From: Rhynochetos jubatus
Taxonomy: Eukaryota; Chordata; Aves; Eurypygiformes; Rhynochetidae
Length of the DNA: 64,000 nucleotides
NCBI GenBank assembly: GCA_027574665.1
Contig: CM050648.1
Span: 42,627,700-42,691,699, forward strand
Reading direction: 5' to 3'
The notes under the pieces are model-generated. The model was given only the letters and a program-made list of their open reading frames with translations. It had not been told where the DNA came from and made no database searches. Below, in pieces: positions 40,501 to 53,300 of the stretch. The position numbers and the translations under genes are program-made. The number at the start of each line of letters is the position of its first letter. The stretch's first letter is position 1.

Positions 40501-41313
40501 TCCTGCCTCAGCTTCAATATTTGTATTTTATCTCGAGTCAGTACAGTGATTCCTTCAAATACTTGAACAAGAAGAGGGCAGAATTCACCATTTATATTCC
40601 AATTTGAAGGTTATGTTCACCTAAACAGAACAGCAAGAAAATTCAGCACTTCTTGTATCGTGCACCCCTTCTTTATATGAAAACATCATCCACATCTGGA
40701 GACAATCTAGGTTAGGTTGTGTGATAAAGGTCTCTGAACACTCACAAAGGAGCATGGACAGAGGGGAGCCCAAATAACACCCTGCTCTGGCTTCTCCCAG
40801 GTCCATCACAGGAGCCACCAGTCCAACTCCACAAGCAGAAGGGCACAAAGACAGGTGGGAACCCATATACCGGCCCTTGCAAGGGCTGTGCCAGGAGCAT
40901 CTCAGTCCCAGGGTCCAGGCAGGAAACCCATCACAACGAGTCAATTCTGGACTATCTATCGGACTGCTGGGGTTTGCTGCCTGGGAGTGTGGACACAATA
41001 TGGAACACAGGGGAAGAGCATTTCAGGATTGCACAGGATTTATTATGGGATGTTTAGGGATGTTTATTAGGGATGTTTAGCTGCTACATGACAGCAACTG
41101 GAGGTACTGGAGTGAGTGAAATTAAGTGTCAGTAACTGGAATGCAACCAGGGCCCAGAAACCCACATCCCTAAGGGTGGGACCACGTGAGCAGCTGTCTG
41201 TTGGAGGGACAGGGGGAGTCCCGGCCAGCTGCCACGGGGTATGGGGGTCTCTGGGGGTGAGACCTGCTGAGGTGTATGTGTGTCTCTAAGGGCAAGACAG
41301 TTTTGTGTGTGCA

Positions 41314-41357
<44 letters not shown>

Positions 41358-44300
41358 GTGTTCTGTATGAGCAGCTGGAGTGGGGCTGCAGCCTCAGGGG
41401 CTCATACGCCCAGGTGTCAGCAACTGAGGAGACTGGGATCCAGGGGCAGCTGCTGAGCAGATGAAGCGTGTGAGCATGGCTGCTGGAAGCATCCACCTTG
41501 TACATATACATACACATATGTATTCCCACTGGTGGACCTCCATCCTGCTCAGCCAGAAAGGGGAGCAGGATGAAGCTGCTGGTGCTGTGTGACTGCTCTG
41601 TGTGCCTGGCTTCTCCGTGCAGCTGGCCATGCATACATGTATGTATACGTGGTATATACACGTGCGCTCTCTCTCTCTGCGGACTGGGAAATGCTCAGTC
41701 TCGAGGCTGATTGGACCTAGGGCCATATAGCCAGGACAACCTCACCCACACTGAGATGCCAGATTTGGCCTGATTGCCCTAACAATCCTTGGTTGTCATG
41801 AGACTATAAATATAATATATATCAAAACAGCAACAAATAAACAATCCAATACTTGCAAAGTTTGGCAAACTAAAAATATCTGGAATTGACAGAAAAAAGT
41901 GAGACTGGGTAGAAGAATCAGGAGAAAAACCAAGCTGGAGCAGACCTCTGGTTCAACAGCAGTCTCAATTCAAGGACAACTTTGAAGAAGGATCAGGTGA
42001 AGTTTTATAAATCTCCAGGACTGGAAAAGAAAAAGAGAATATGGAATAGGAAGAGAAAAAGGAGCCATAGACCTCGAAGCCTTGGCAACAGTGAAAAATT
42101 AAGAAAAGAAGGGAAGACAAAGGCAGACATACATTGGAGGCATAAGAAACCTGAGTTACTTATGGAAGTTGAGACTGTTGTGATGGAAAGATTGAGAAAG
42201 AACTGAAAGCAGCACTTGGAGTGGGAAACCAGATTAGTGCCAACTTTCTGAACTGGCTGAGGGACAGTCAGAAAAATTAAAGGGAGTTACTAAAGTGAGA
42301 AATTTGGATGGAAAAAGGGGCTTTCAGAGAGGAAGGTAGAGATAAACTGACAGAATCAGGAAATAACTTGGGATTTGAAGAGAAGCTAGAAAAAAGAAAG
42401 ACAAAGAATCAAAAATCAGCTCCAAGGTTATGCATCCCTATCAAGTGTACAGTAGAGTTAAGCTGGAGAAAGGGAGAAAAAGGACAAGGAAAAGATATTC
42501 TTTCTTCTATGAGAAAGGTAAGTGTTAAAGAACAGCAATTAAAAACAACAGTGCCTTCTGAGTTTAGTTTGTATTTGTTCATTTTGTGTAAAGCTTCCTT
42601 TTACACTTAGGCAAATATAGTAGCACTAGAAGATACCAGATTGAACTGAAAATACTCAATACAAATTGCTAAACCATATCAGATTATCATGAAGTAGTAA
42701 GTTGTAGATCATTTGTTCTGCTGGAGAAAGTGACTTGATGTGTTTTGTCCAGTACTTGTAAGCAATTAGCTTCTAAATGGGAAATGCAAATAGATAGTGT
42801 TTCATTTGCTTGCTCCTGAGAAAGTAAATAGGAAAACCTTGGGAGACCATGCTGAGTTGATGTTCAACTTAAATTGGCCTAAAATCAATAATTAATTTGT
42901 AAAACTCACACTTTCAGGAAATCTCAAAATCGTTTCTATGTATCTTTTCTTAAAAATCTGAAACATATATTTTAATAAAAGTAATATTCCTGCAAAAGCA
43001 AGGAAAAATGCAGTAATATAAGAATTAAAAAGTAAATAAATGTGTTTCTTTTAAACATGTTCCCAGCCTTTGGTAGAACTCATTCGATTTTTCATATACA
43101 AGTACATAAATGGAGTGCCCCTACCAGAATATTAGTACTTTTCTGTGAATGGGTATTTCAGGCTGCATAATGCAGATTGCAGTTATCGATGTCGAATTAA
43201 TTGTTCAGACATCTTAATTGGCTTCTGCACTGTTTTTCTATAGTACTGTGGTATATGTTAATGATCACAGGACCTGGTTCATCCGTTTTTGATATCTCTT
43301 ATTGAAGTCACTGAAAACCCTGCAGAATAATTAATAAAAAAAGCAGATGGGAAATGTGAACTGGCAGAGCCATGTTACTCAGCATCTTTTAATAGAGTTC
43401 AGTAGTCCCCTTTGGCCTTAAAACCCATCAGAAATACTCATACATCATGACTCTTGATGGATTTTTTTTCAGAGAATTATATTTTTTTGAGTTAAGGTTT
43501 TCCACTTGTTTGATATTTTCTTCTGAATTTGTCACTAAGTGCATGATGACCCTTTTTTTATGTTGAAACACATTCCTTGCAATATTCACTGCTTCATTTT
43601 GAATACAGTTTTCCTGAATGACAGCACCTATCTATATAAGACCTACCACTGTCAGACAATATTGTGTATCAGCTTGCATCACTGTCATTCTATTAATGGA
43701 AAGAGAAAAAAGAACCATCATGCTAAACGATTATACTGGCTCCCTATTCCTTCATAGAGGCCCAGGCTTTTTTAAATAATAACATTTTATGATGAGCTAT
43801 TTCCCACTTCATTTGAAGAGAACAAAGTGTGTCAAAACTGTAGTAAACTTTGAAGTACCAAAGTGCCACCCTGCAGCTAACAATTTTTATGTGAATGGCT
43901 GTGACTTGAGTCTGATTTGGAAAACACATGTGTGATGATTCAGATCACGCATTTCTGGTAAAGAATATTTTATGTGGCACAAGAAAGGATGATATCAAAC
44001 TTGCTAAGAGGAACTGGATGTCACATGACATTACGTACCTTGATATGCCTTGATTTCCTGCCTGCTGTCTCACTCTAAAGAGCAGTATTCGCTAGCGATT
44101 TAGGGGCACTCTGAGAGATCAAGAATTTTATAGGGGTAAGACACCCTGGACACAGCTATTATTCTGAATTTGGGGAGGAAAGGAGTAATCTGATCACTTC
44201 CTGCTTTGTCGGAACCAGAAAGTATCTGGTTTCATGGTTACGCTGTATTCTGGGCAGTTTGCCCTGGAAGAAACATGAAAAGCTGTCACATACAGGATAT

Positions 44301-47300
44301 GGGGAGTGAACAACGACCTAAAATAGTGAGCACGTACATGGCAAAAGCTCCTTCGTGGGGTTTCTTACTGCCACTTCTCTCCACGTATCACCTTCACCCT
44401 TGTCTTCTGCAAGCCAGCACTCTATTGGGAGACAAATCTCTTCATCTGAAAAAGGGACTGCTCTTTCAAGTCTGATTTCCTCCAGGTACCAACTGGGATC
44501 GTTTCCAGTGTTGTCGTGACCAATGCGGATTTTATATAGCTGCCCAAGATCTGTAAGATTAATCTGTAATGACAAAAAAAATCCCAAATTTCAATAACAC
44601 ATTTTAATATTGCCTTTTAGCGATCCTTCTTATACTGGGCATGCAAGCTAAACATGCAGCTAATGTAACCTAGAGTAATTTTTTTATTTGTTTTAGAAAA
44701 TGAAGCCTTAATATAAAATGAATCCCAGAGCAATCAAGCAAAAACATATAGAGTGTCTGCAAGCGTAGTTTTATTGACTTAAGTAGCGTATTATTTAAAG
44801 TGACTAAAAGGCTCAAACAAGTCTCGTTTTAGATCTCTTGACATCATCTGTTTTCACAGAATCATAGAATGGTTTGGGTTGGAAGGGACCTTACCTCATC
44901 ACTGGCCTCCACTTGGACACTGAGCTATTGACCACACTGTCTTAGTGCAACCGTCCAGCCAATTCCTTATCCACTGAGTGGCCCACTCATCAAATCCATG
45001 TCTCTCCGATTTAGAGGTAAGGATGTCATGTCAGACAGTCTCAAATTTTGTATTTTTTGTAGTGTTATAATATAAATCTCTATTTCTAGACAAATACTTT
45101 AACAAGCAGAAGTACCTTCAGTCATTGCTGCACGGAATAACATTTTGCAGCACATTCAGTTACCATCAGCAGAGCCCTATTAACTATTCCTACCACCTGT
45201 CAGTCTGCTATGGCCCACTTTTCTCTTTGTCTTCTATTTTTATGTGACTGGTCTCAGGGTTAACTGCTTCTGTAAGTGCCCACAGCACACTGCAGCAAAT
45301 TTAAACAATAAAAGATTACTATGTCACATCATTGAATACTGTAGCCCTGAAACAAGAGCCACTTTGTTTTGGGCTGCAGAAAATTTTTGAGCAATGCTGA
45401 TGGCAGGAACCTAAGCACAAAAGCAGGGTTAACAATTTTCATTTTTGGTGATGTGTTTGAGAGCTCATGGTGTTTGAAAAAAAAAGGTCACAGAGAGAAA
45501 AAGAACAGAAAATAGTTGTTTCTTTTACCATTATACCAATTTTGTACTGTTTAGCATGAAAACAAAAAGCAGATTGACAATTAACACCAAGATTTCCTCA
45601 GTAGTCCGAATCACCAAAAAGGATTAAGATTTGTGTTTGAAGGTCCACTATATCTGTTCTGGAAGGTAATAAGTATGCCCCAGAGTGAGTTTCCCCTTCA
45701 ATGTTTTTTGCTGAGAAAGACTAAATAAAAAGTAATGCTCCTTTTCTCTGTGGAGCTAGGAAACATCACAGAAAATAGAGACATATCCCTTTCACTCTTC
45801 TGTTGAAATGTTTTACTAGGCAATGACACAGGGTAGTGTAACACTGACATTTCTTCGTCATGAGGACCATCACAGAAGAGAGCCTTGCAGCCCTAATTGA
45901 TCACCATTTCCGTGCATCCCTGAGGCAAGCCCGGCACAACTAGTCTCATAGGATGATAACATGACACATATGCTAGTGGTATAAAGTCTGAACAGAGTCA
46001 CACTTATGGTCAAAGCAGTAGGTTTTTCTATATTAAAACAGTATGTTAGAGGTGCTAACTGAAGGTATAGCATTAATGCAATAAAACCACAAACATCAAA
46101 AATATGCTACTAATGCTCTGCAGAATTACAGCAGCAAATAAAAAGCTCTCTAGAACTAACCACAAATGCAACCAGGGTATAGGCTCAATTGTCATCATAA
46201 TCACATCGGCCAGCTATAAAGCAGAGACCTATGCAGTGGGCAAGTGACTGCTAAGGTTGCCTAGCAAATAAATAGAACAATATTAGAACGCTTACCCTTC
46301 ATTGTACAGTACTGTATTGGCAAACAACAAAGGTGGTGCTTTCCTGAGAACTAGGCACTGGCTGCTCTTTGTGGTGCAGAAATGTTAAAGCGCAATTTAG
46401 TAAATAACACGTTGTGACCTTGTGACCTCATGCCCATGATTCAATTCTGGCATAACCCCTGTTGAAAGCAGAGCAGCACAGCCACTGTATGCACAGTTTT
46501 TCATACACTATTCATTACTATGACTCTCAATCAGGACCAGGAAACTCTGTCAAAGAGCCTTTTTTGTCTTCTGAAGCACCTAATCAGCCATTTGGCAGTG
46601 AAGCAAACTGAAATATTATTGATTAAAAAAATCCTGCATATCTATAGTGGGTATCATATGAGTTGGCTGAAAAGTGAAGCCATAAGCTTCTTAATTATAT
46701 TAACTTTATTTATCATGTTATGCTAAAGTGCATTTTTTTCAGAAGGAATTCTAAGACAGGAGATATGTTTCAAAGTAAATCTGCAAAGGTTTTCAACACT
46801 GTATGCTAGAATCATAGAGAAGTTTAGTTGGTAGGGACATCCTCAACTAGATCAGGCTGCTCAGAGCCCCATCCAACCTGGCCTTGAATGTTTCCATGGA
46901 TGGGGCACCTACCACTTCTCTGGGCCAGCTGTTCCAATGTTACAGCATCGCATTCATAAAACATTTCTTCCTTATACCTAGTCTGAATTTACCCTCTTTT
47001 AGTTGAAAACTGTTGCCCCTTGTCCTATTGTAACAGGCCCTGCTAAAAAGTTTGTCCCCATCTTTCTTATAAGCCCCCTTCAGGTACTGGAAGGTGCTAT
47101 AAGGTCTCCCTGGAGCCTTCTCTTCTCCAGGCTGAACAAGCCCAACTCTCAGCCTGTCCCCATAGCTGAGGTGCTCCAGCCCTCTGAGCATCTTCGTGGC
47201 CCCCTCTGGACTTGCTCCAACTGGTCAATATCCTTCTTATATTGGGGGCCTCAGAGCTGGACACAGCGCTGCAGGTGGGGTCTCATAAGAGCAGAGTAGA

Positions 47301-50300
47301 GGGGGACTGACTGGCTGACCACTGGTACAACTGGAGAAAAGAGCTCACAGAAAATAAGCAGAGATAGGATAGCTGTCCAAGAAAGAAAGGAGGGGGAAAA
47401 ACGAAGCAGCAATTTGAAAAAGGAGGGAAATGATGAAACTCATTCATCACCATATCACCATGCAGGGATTACTTGTTACTGGACAAGCAACACAGCAACC
47501 CACCAAACCTAATCAAATGGAGTTTCAAGAAAAATCAGTACAGAACAGAGTGCTCTGTCCAGACTGTTAGCTTTCTCCAGGAGATGCTCCCAGTTGCAAG
47601 CAGTTCAGTTAGATTCACTGAAGTACTGTTTAGCATCTCTATACATTCCTGCATTTGTGTCTTTATATTTTCTATCTCTCCTTAACATTCACACTCTAAA
47701 GGAGGACACGATATAACAAAACTAAGGAAGTCATGGTCATGTGGAAATTTGTTCAGTGTCAAGTCAAATGTATCTGTTTGCTTTCGACTACGGGGAGGAA
47801 GAGTATAAAGCATCCCCATCTACTACACTCACAAATGACAAGTTTTTTGGAATGGTAAGCTATGCAGGACATAGAGGTAATGGCATGTTTCTGAGACTGA
47901 AAGCCTCAGAAATAATTCCAAGAACAGAACACTGCCAAACTAATAACATGCTTAATAATACTTCTGTTTCCGACTAATTGTTTATGGGCATTCTTGGAGG
48001 AAAAAATCATGTTTATTCTTGGGTAGAAAGTAAAGTAAGAATGTCAATGGCAGAGAGCAAATCAAGTGTATGTGACGCCCTGGAAGATATATAATACAGT
48101 TACAAGTTAAGTTTCAGCTCCTGTTGTACTTTTGGGGGTTGGAAAACATCATCTTGCTATCAGATCAGATATCACATTGGTATTGACTTGCTAACGTGTT
48201 ACTTTTGCCAATCAGAATCCTGTCAAATGTATGTCAAGTTTTGCTCTTGCAGTGAAAGGCAGATGAAGATATCCTCATATCATGGTAGAGCTAACGATAT
48301 TCTTCTGCCGATACAAACACTGTATCTTGAGGTTACTCCATTTCCAGTATTGACTAAATTGCCTTGAAATTCTGCATGACCTGAACACAACCCTGCATTT
48401 ATAAATATACTTTCACAGTCAGAACATTCTGTAAAAGGTTGTAGAGCACAGTTGACTTTGTTGCCCTCATAAACAACATGCTTACAAAAATCTTAGCCTA
48501 GTTGTTCTATATTCTGGCGCCATGGCTGCAAAAGTAACATTCCATATTACATGGAAATGACCTTTCTGACAGAACCGCAATAAATGACCATTCAAAGAAA
48601 AAAGGATGGGTCCTAGAAATCAGTTAACCAGATTCTATTCCTGGATCTGCTTTAGGCTTCCTGAGAAACATTACGCTTTCCACAGGCCCTCTTTGTTTCA
48701 CTTTCTCAACTATACAAGAACAAACTTTTATGTCTCTCACACAGACACTGCAAAGCTCAAATTTTGAGATCCTCAGAAGACACAAGTCCAAAATTCTGTA
48801 CTGTTTCTAAAATTTTCAGTTACTTTTGTGTTAGTTGCTATTTTTCCATAACTCAATTAACAGATCAAAAATTACCAATTGTAATTCCCCTAGCTTTGTA
48901 AAGCTCATTCAGAAACATGTTTTTGCTCAAGAAAAATGTGATCTTACTCACAGTTACCTAGTCTCTCATATAGTCCTGCAAATTCTGTTGCTGCTAGTGA
49001 AAGTTGTGCACACAGAATGAGGGAGGAATAGCAACAAGCTGCTCAGTGAATATGATGGAAATCTACTGAAGATCACGGTCAATATAACAAAGCCATTCCT
49101 CCACTACACTGTGACTGGATGCTGCAGGTACTCAAGCTTCCTAAATGACAAAGGCACACAGAGATAGAAGACTGATGTATTTTGGGATAAGTCTACGCTG
49201 CCCTGAACAAACTTGATAGAGTCCTAGCAACCATACACCTGAGTTAGCACAACAGTCCCGCAGACTGGCCAGGCCTGCTTCTCAGGCAAGTGCCGAACAG
49301 CTGTGTTGCAGCAAAAGTAGCAGCTTGAAGTTAATCTTTGCTGGCCTCTGCAACAGAGCACTGACAAAAATCATCAGACATCTAATCCTGAACCAACACA
49401 CATGGTCAAAGCATTGCAGAGATTTGTTTGTCTGTTTATTAAAAATATTAAACATTGGTTTGCAGAGTTCCTTTCTGCCTGTAAATGCTTCAGCTTGATA
49501 GGGTAGAATTTGGATACGGGTGGAAATTCAAATCTGTAAAATTTGAGAGATAACAGTTTGGGGGTATGAAGCTACCATTCTGATGTGGCTTACATCAGCC
49601 ATGTTTAGAACATCAATAAGACCTAAACCACCGCAGAGGTAACAAACAAGGGCGTGGGAACACAGATATCTCATTGAGGTAAAGAAATCACAAACATCAG
49701 ACATATTGTTCTTCTTAGGGCTTGCCTATTAGAGGGTTCTTCTGACAAATGCCAACCTCACGCTCTTCCCAGCAGAGCATTTTACAAAATACTCGAATCT
49801 TCATTTACATTCACCTGTTGGTTGACTGTGAAACTCCTTCTGATGCATCAAACGATATGTGCCAAATTCTGTGATAAGCTCTAAAGGGGTTGGACCTCAT
49901 ACAGACCCTGCTTATGTGAGAGACTGCCTGCGCATATTAACCTTAATAGTAGTAATTAAATTCTCTTCGCAGTATTTTTCTTCATTGTTACAGGCAATAA
50001 TATCAAGACTTATTATATTTTATAGTACCAATCCATATTAGTGAAAAAACTGTCCACCACTTTCAAAAGGGCCACATTTTCAGAGGTAGCTTTGCCTCAC
50101 CCACAACCACATTCTAAACGCTTTCAAGCAGTTAAACAAGATCACCCTGCTAATGAATACAACTATATGCTTTGCTCATCGCTAGTATTTTTTTTTTTTT
50201 TTTTTTTTTTTTTTGTACAACCATAGGACTAAATGCTCTTCTTATCAAAGGCAATAGGAACATTTTCATTAAACATGCATTAGAAAACCTGGCCTTACTC

Positions 50301-53300
50301 TTTGAAATTGAAGCTTAACAAAGCTCATATTTTACAATTTGTCTCTAAGCATAAAGTGAAATACTGGTTTATCAACAAGAAGTTTTTCCTAAAGAGGACA
50401 CAATTTTAATTCCATTTCTAAATGAGCTATACAAATAGTCTTGTCACTCCTTAGCATACCTATGGTATTTTGAGTGGAGTCAGTACGACCTATTTTCACA
50501 TACTTAAGATGTTCAACTAAGTGAAAAGTGAAGAGTTCCTTAGCTTAACAAGAAACTGTTCAGTTGAAAGATTCTTCAGTAAAAGAATGGCAAGAATATA
50601 TGTAATAACTCAATTTCTCTTTTATATAGCGAAATGAGCAAATAATGTCACTGTATTCCTGTTGTACAGAAAGTCTCCTGCAATCTCTTTGAAACACACT
50701 CAGGTGAACATGAAAATCATTTGGAAAAGTCAACACTTCAGAAGCAGCCACATCAAAATCCCTATGTCTAACACAACCACTGGAGGCTATACTTGACAGA
50801 CAGTTACTAATTTCATGTAAGGCCACCTCATTAACAGAATTTCAGAGGAGTCTTGCGCAGCATCTGGATTCCCAAAAGAAAGAAAAATCATTGCATTAGT
50901 TTAACTTCTGCAGCGTCTGCGTATAATGGAGAAATCTTTGGAAGTATAAGATATTTTTAAGTCATGAGCATGTGAACATGGTAAATATTGTCAAAAATAT
51001 AATAACTAACATACCAGTAAAGTACCCATGGTTCACCCATAGTGCTTACATTTTCCTGATGTCTGAATTCAGCCGATTTGTTAATTGTGGCCAACAAACT
51101 TGGCACAGTTACATACTAACTCAAGAATTAGAATAGGACAGAGGTGTTCACACAGAAACTTGACAGTCTCATGAAAAAGGTGGATATAGACATGTAAGGA
51201 GTAAGATTAAAGGCCACACAAAAATCGGCGTTGTTTTTTTCCCCCACTTCATACTTGCTTCATCACAAAAATAACCTGGGCAAACAAGTACTGCTCGTTG
51301 CACAGTGACAGCTAAACACTTTCTTTTCCAGGCCGCCCAAGCTCTTTTCATCCTGTAGCTGGGCCAATATCAATACTCACTCACTTAACTTTCTTATACA
51401 GGCTAACAATCTGCTATTATTCACTAAAACAGATGCCAATTATCTGTTACCAGAGTAATTAGAGAAAGGAAAGGTCACATCGTTGTTACCTGATGAACCA
51501 GTGGTACCAACAGACAGCTTGTTTTTTCCACCCTGAAGTACCACAAATGGGAAAATGTTTTAAGAAAAACATTAAAGCTCTGGAAGAACTTCTCTTTTAC
51601 TGTGTGATTAATTAAATTATGCCAGCACAAAGTACTTACAGTACCAGGGTGTCAGTTCTTGAAAGTAAGCACAAAACTCTCACGTTAGGACAAGGTAGGC
51701 ACTTATATATGAGGTTTTTCAGAGTGACCTGTGCTTTTCCAAGTCAGATCAGGAGTATTTTACTGGATTTGAAACCTTACATGGGGCTTAGGTGGGGAAA
51801 TAAAACATTGCCTACCAGAGGATGTTAATTGGAATACAGCTTAGCGTTGGCTGTAAGAAAACTCGGAGGTCAAGCCATACAGCAAAACATAACCTTTACT
51901 TAGCCTGCATCACGTGCATGTACATCATGCTAACAGATGATGCTGTAGTTGGACATGTGCACCTTATGCATGAAGAAGTGATGGATGATAAGAAGGTTTA
52001 TGCTGGTGGCCACATAATAGTGCTTCAAAGAGTCTGAAGACACATAAAGATTCATTTAAGAAGAGGTACAGAATAGTCACCTGAGTCCACAGCCTAGAAC
52101 AAGGACAAGATCTCAGATTTACTCTCCTTTTGACTATCTGATTCTATAACACCATGACAGACTATGAACCGGCCCCTGCAATATATGTCTGTCACCTCAT
52201 GATGGATTTACAGCAATATTTATCACTCAGGCATGAAGTCATTAGCTAAAAAAAAAAAAAAATACATCTCAAAGTGTCTTCTCTCAATAATGTAGGTTAC
52301 TGTCAGCATATCAGACTTTGACTTTCTGCATTGCCTTCTTAGGGTCTAAAGGATTTTTTTAGTATCTTCCTGACATAAAGAAGGTCAACAGCCTTCTGAT
52401 CTGCAGTAGGAAGAGCATTTCCAAGCAGACCAAGGGAGGTGATTATTTCCCTCTACTCAGTCCTGATGAGGCACATCAGGAGTGCTGTGCCCTATTCTGG
52501 GCTCCCCAGTACAAGACACATGGGCATACTGGAAAGAATCCAGAGAAAGGGCATGAATATGATTAAGGGACTTAAGCACCTGTCTCATGAGGAAAGGCTG
52601 AGAGAGCTAGGACTGTTTAGCCTGGAGAGGAGAAGGCTCAGGGGGGGATATTATTAATGTGTATGAATACCTGATGGGAGGGGCTAAAGAAGACAGAGCC
52701 AGACTCATCTCAATGCTCTCCAGTGAACACTCAAGAGGCAATGGGCACAAGTTAAAACATTATAATTTCCACTTAAATATATGAGAAAAAAATGGGTGAG
52801 AGTGGTCAAATGTTGGATTACCAGAAGAGTTGTAGAGTGGGAAATATTCAAAACCTGACTGGATAATATCCTAAGCAACCTGCTCTAGCTGGCCCTACTT
52901 TGAAAAAGGGCTGAACCAGAAATCAGTGATCCCTTCTAACCTCAACAACTCTGTAATCCTGTAGCACTCAGAGTAACGGAATCACCTTATTGACATAATT
53001 ATCTCCAGGATGAGAACCAGAATCAACATCACTAGTACTATGAAATCCCTGTAATGCACAGTGAAAATAATTTTTGCAGGAGATGGAATTGTTAAAGGAC
53101 TGCCAAGGAGCTGGCCATAAAAAGTAAGAGCCGTCAAAAACTTGATCTCTTCAACATCTTCTGTTTCAGTGCAAGATAAATTGATCTTGTTTAGCGTAAG
53201 GCCTCTACTGTATAAAGTGTCTATTCTCCTTATAGAGTTGTACCAAGCCCAAACAAAACAAAACAAAAAAAAAATATTTTAAAGAGCAAGAGTGAGAGAA

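Larger units (their letters stand above)
34773..44337 (-). other. Intron between exons 4 and 5 (9.6 kb)
   Basis: Contains the LTR-like repeat at 41370-41790 with a GT microsatellite, a decamer tandem at 41045-41080, and a small hairpin at 38100-38156. A purine-rich stretch at about 41880-42540 holds open frames of lysine/glutamate-rich composition that look like base-composition artefacts. No other exon motif was found. Confidence 0.7.

Noticed and set aside
41170-41661. 163-codon minus-strand frame with threonine/histidine repeats
   Set aside because: It is a translation of the GT microsatellite and the LTR-like repeat; no gene structure.
41880-42540. Purine-rich stretch with lysine/glutamate-rich frames
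   Set aside because: Composition alone explains the open frames; no domain, start context or splice support.
44369-44563. Shorter form of exon 4 ending at the gtaaga donor
   Set aside because: It ends at phase 0, but exon 5 needs one carried base. The later gtacgt donor keeps the frame and gives the same ...LP tail as exons 11 and 15.
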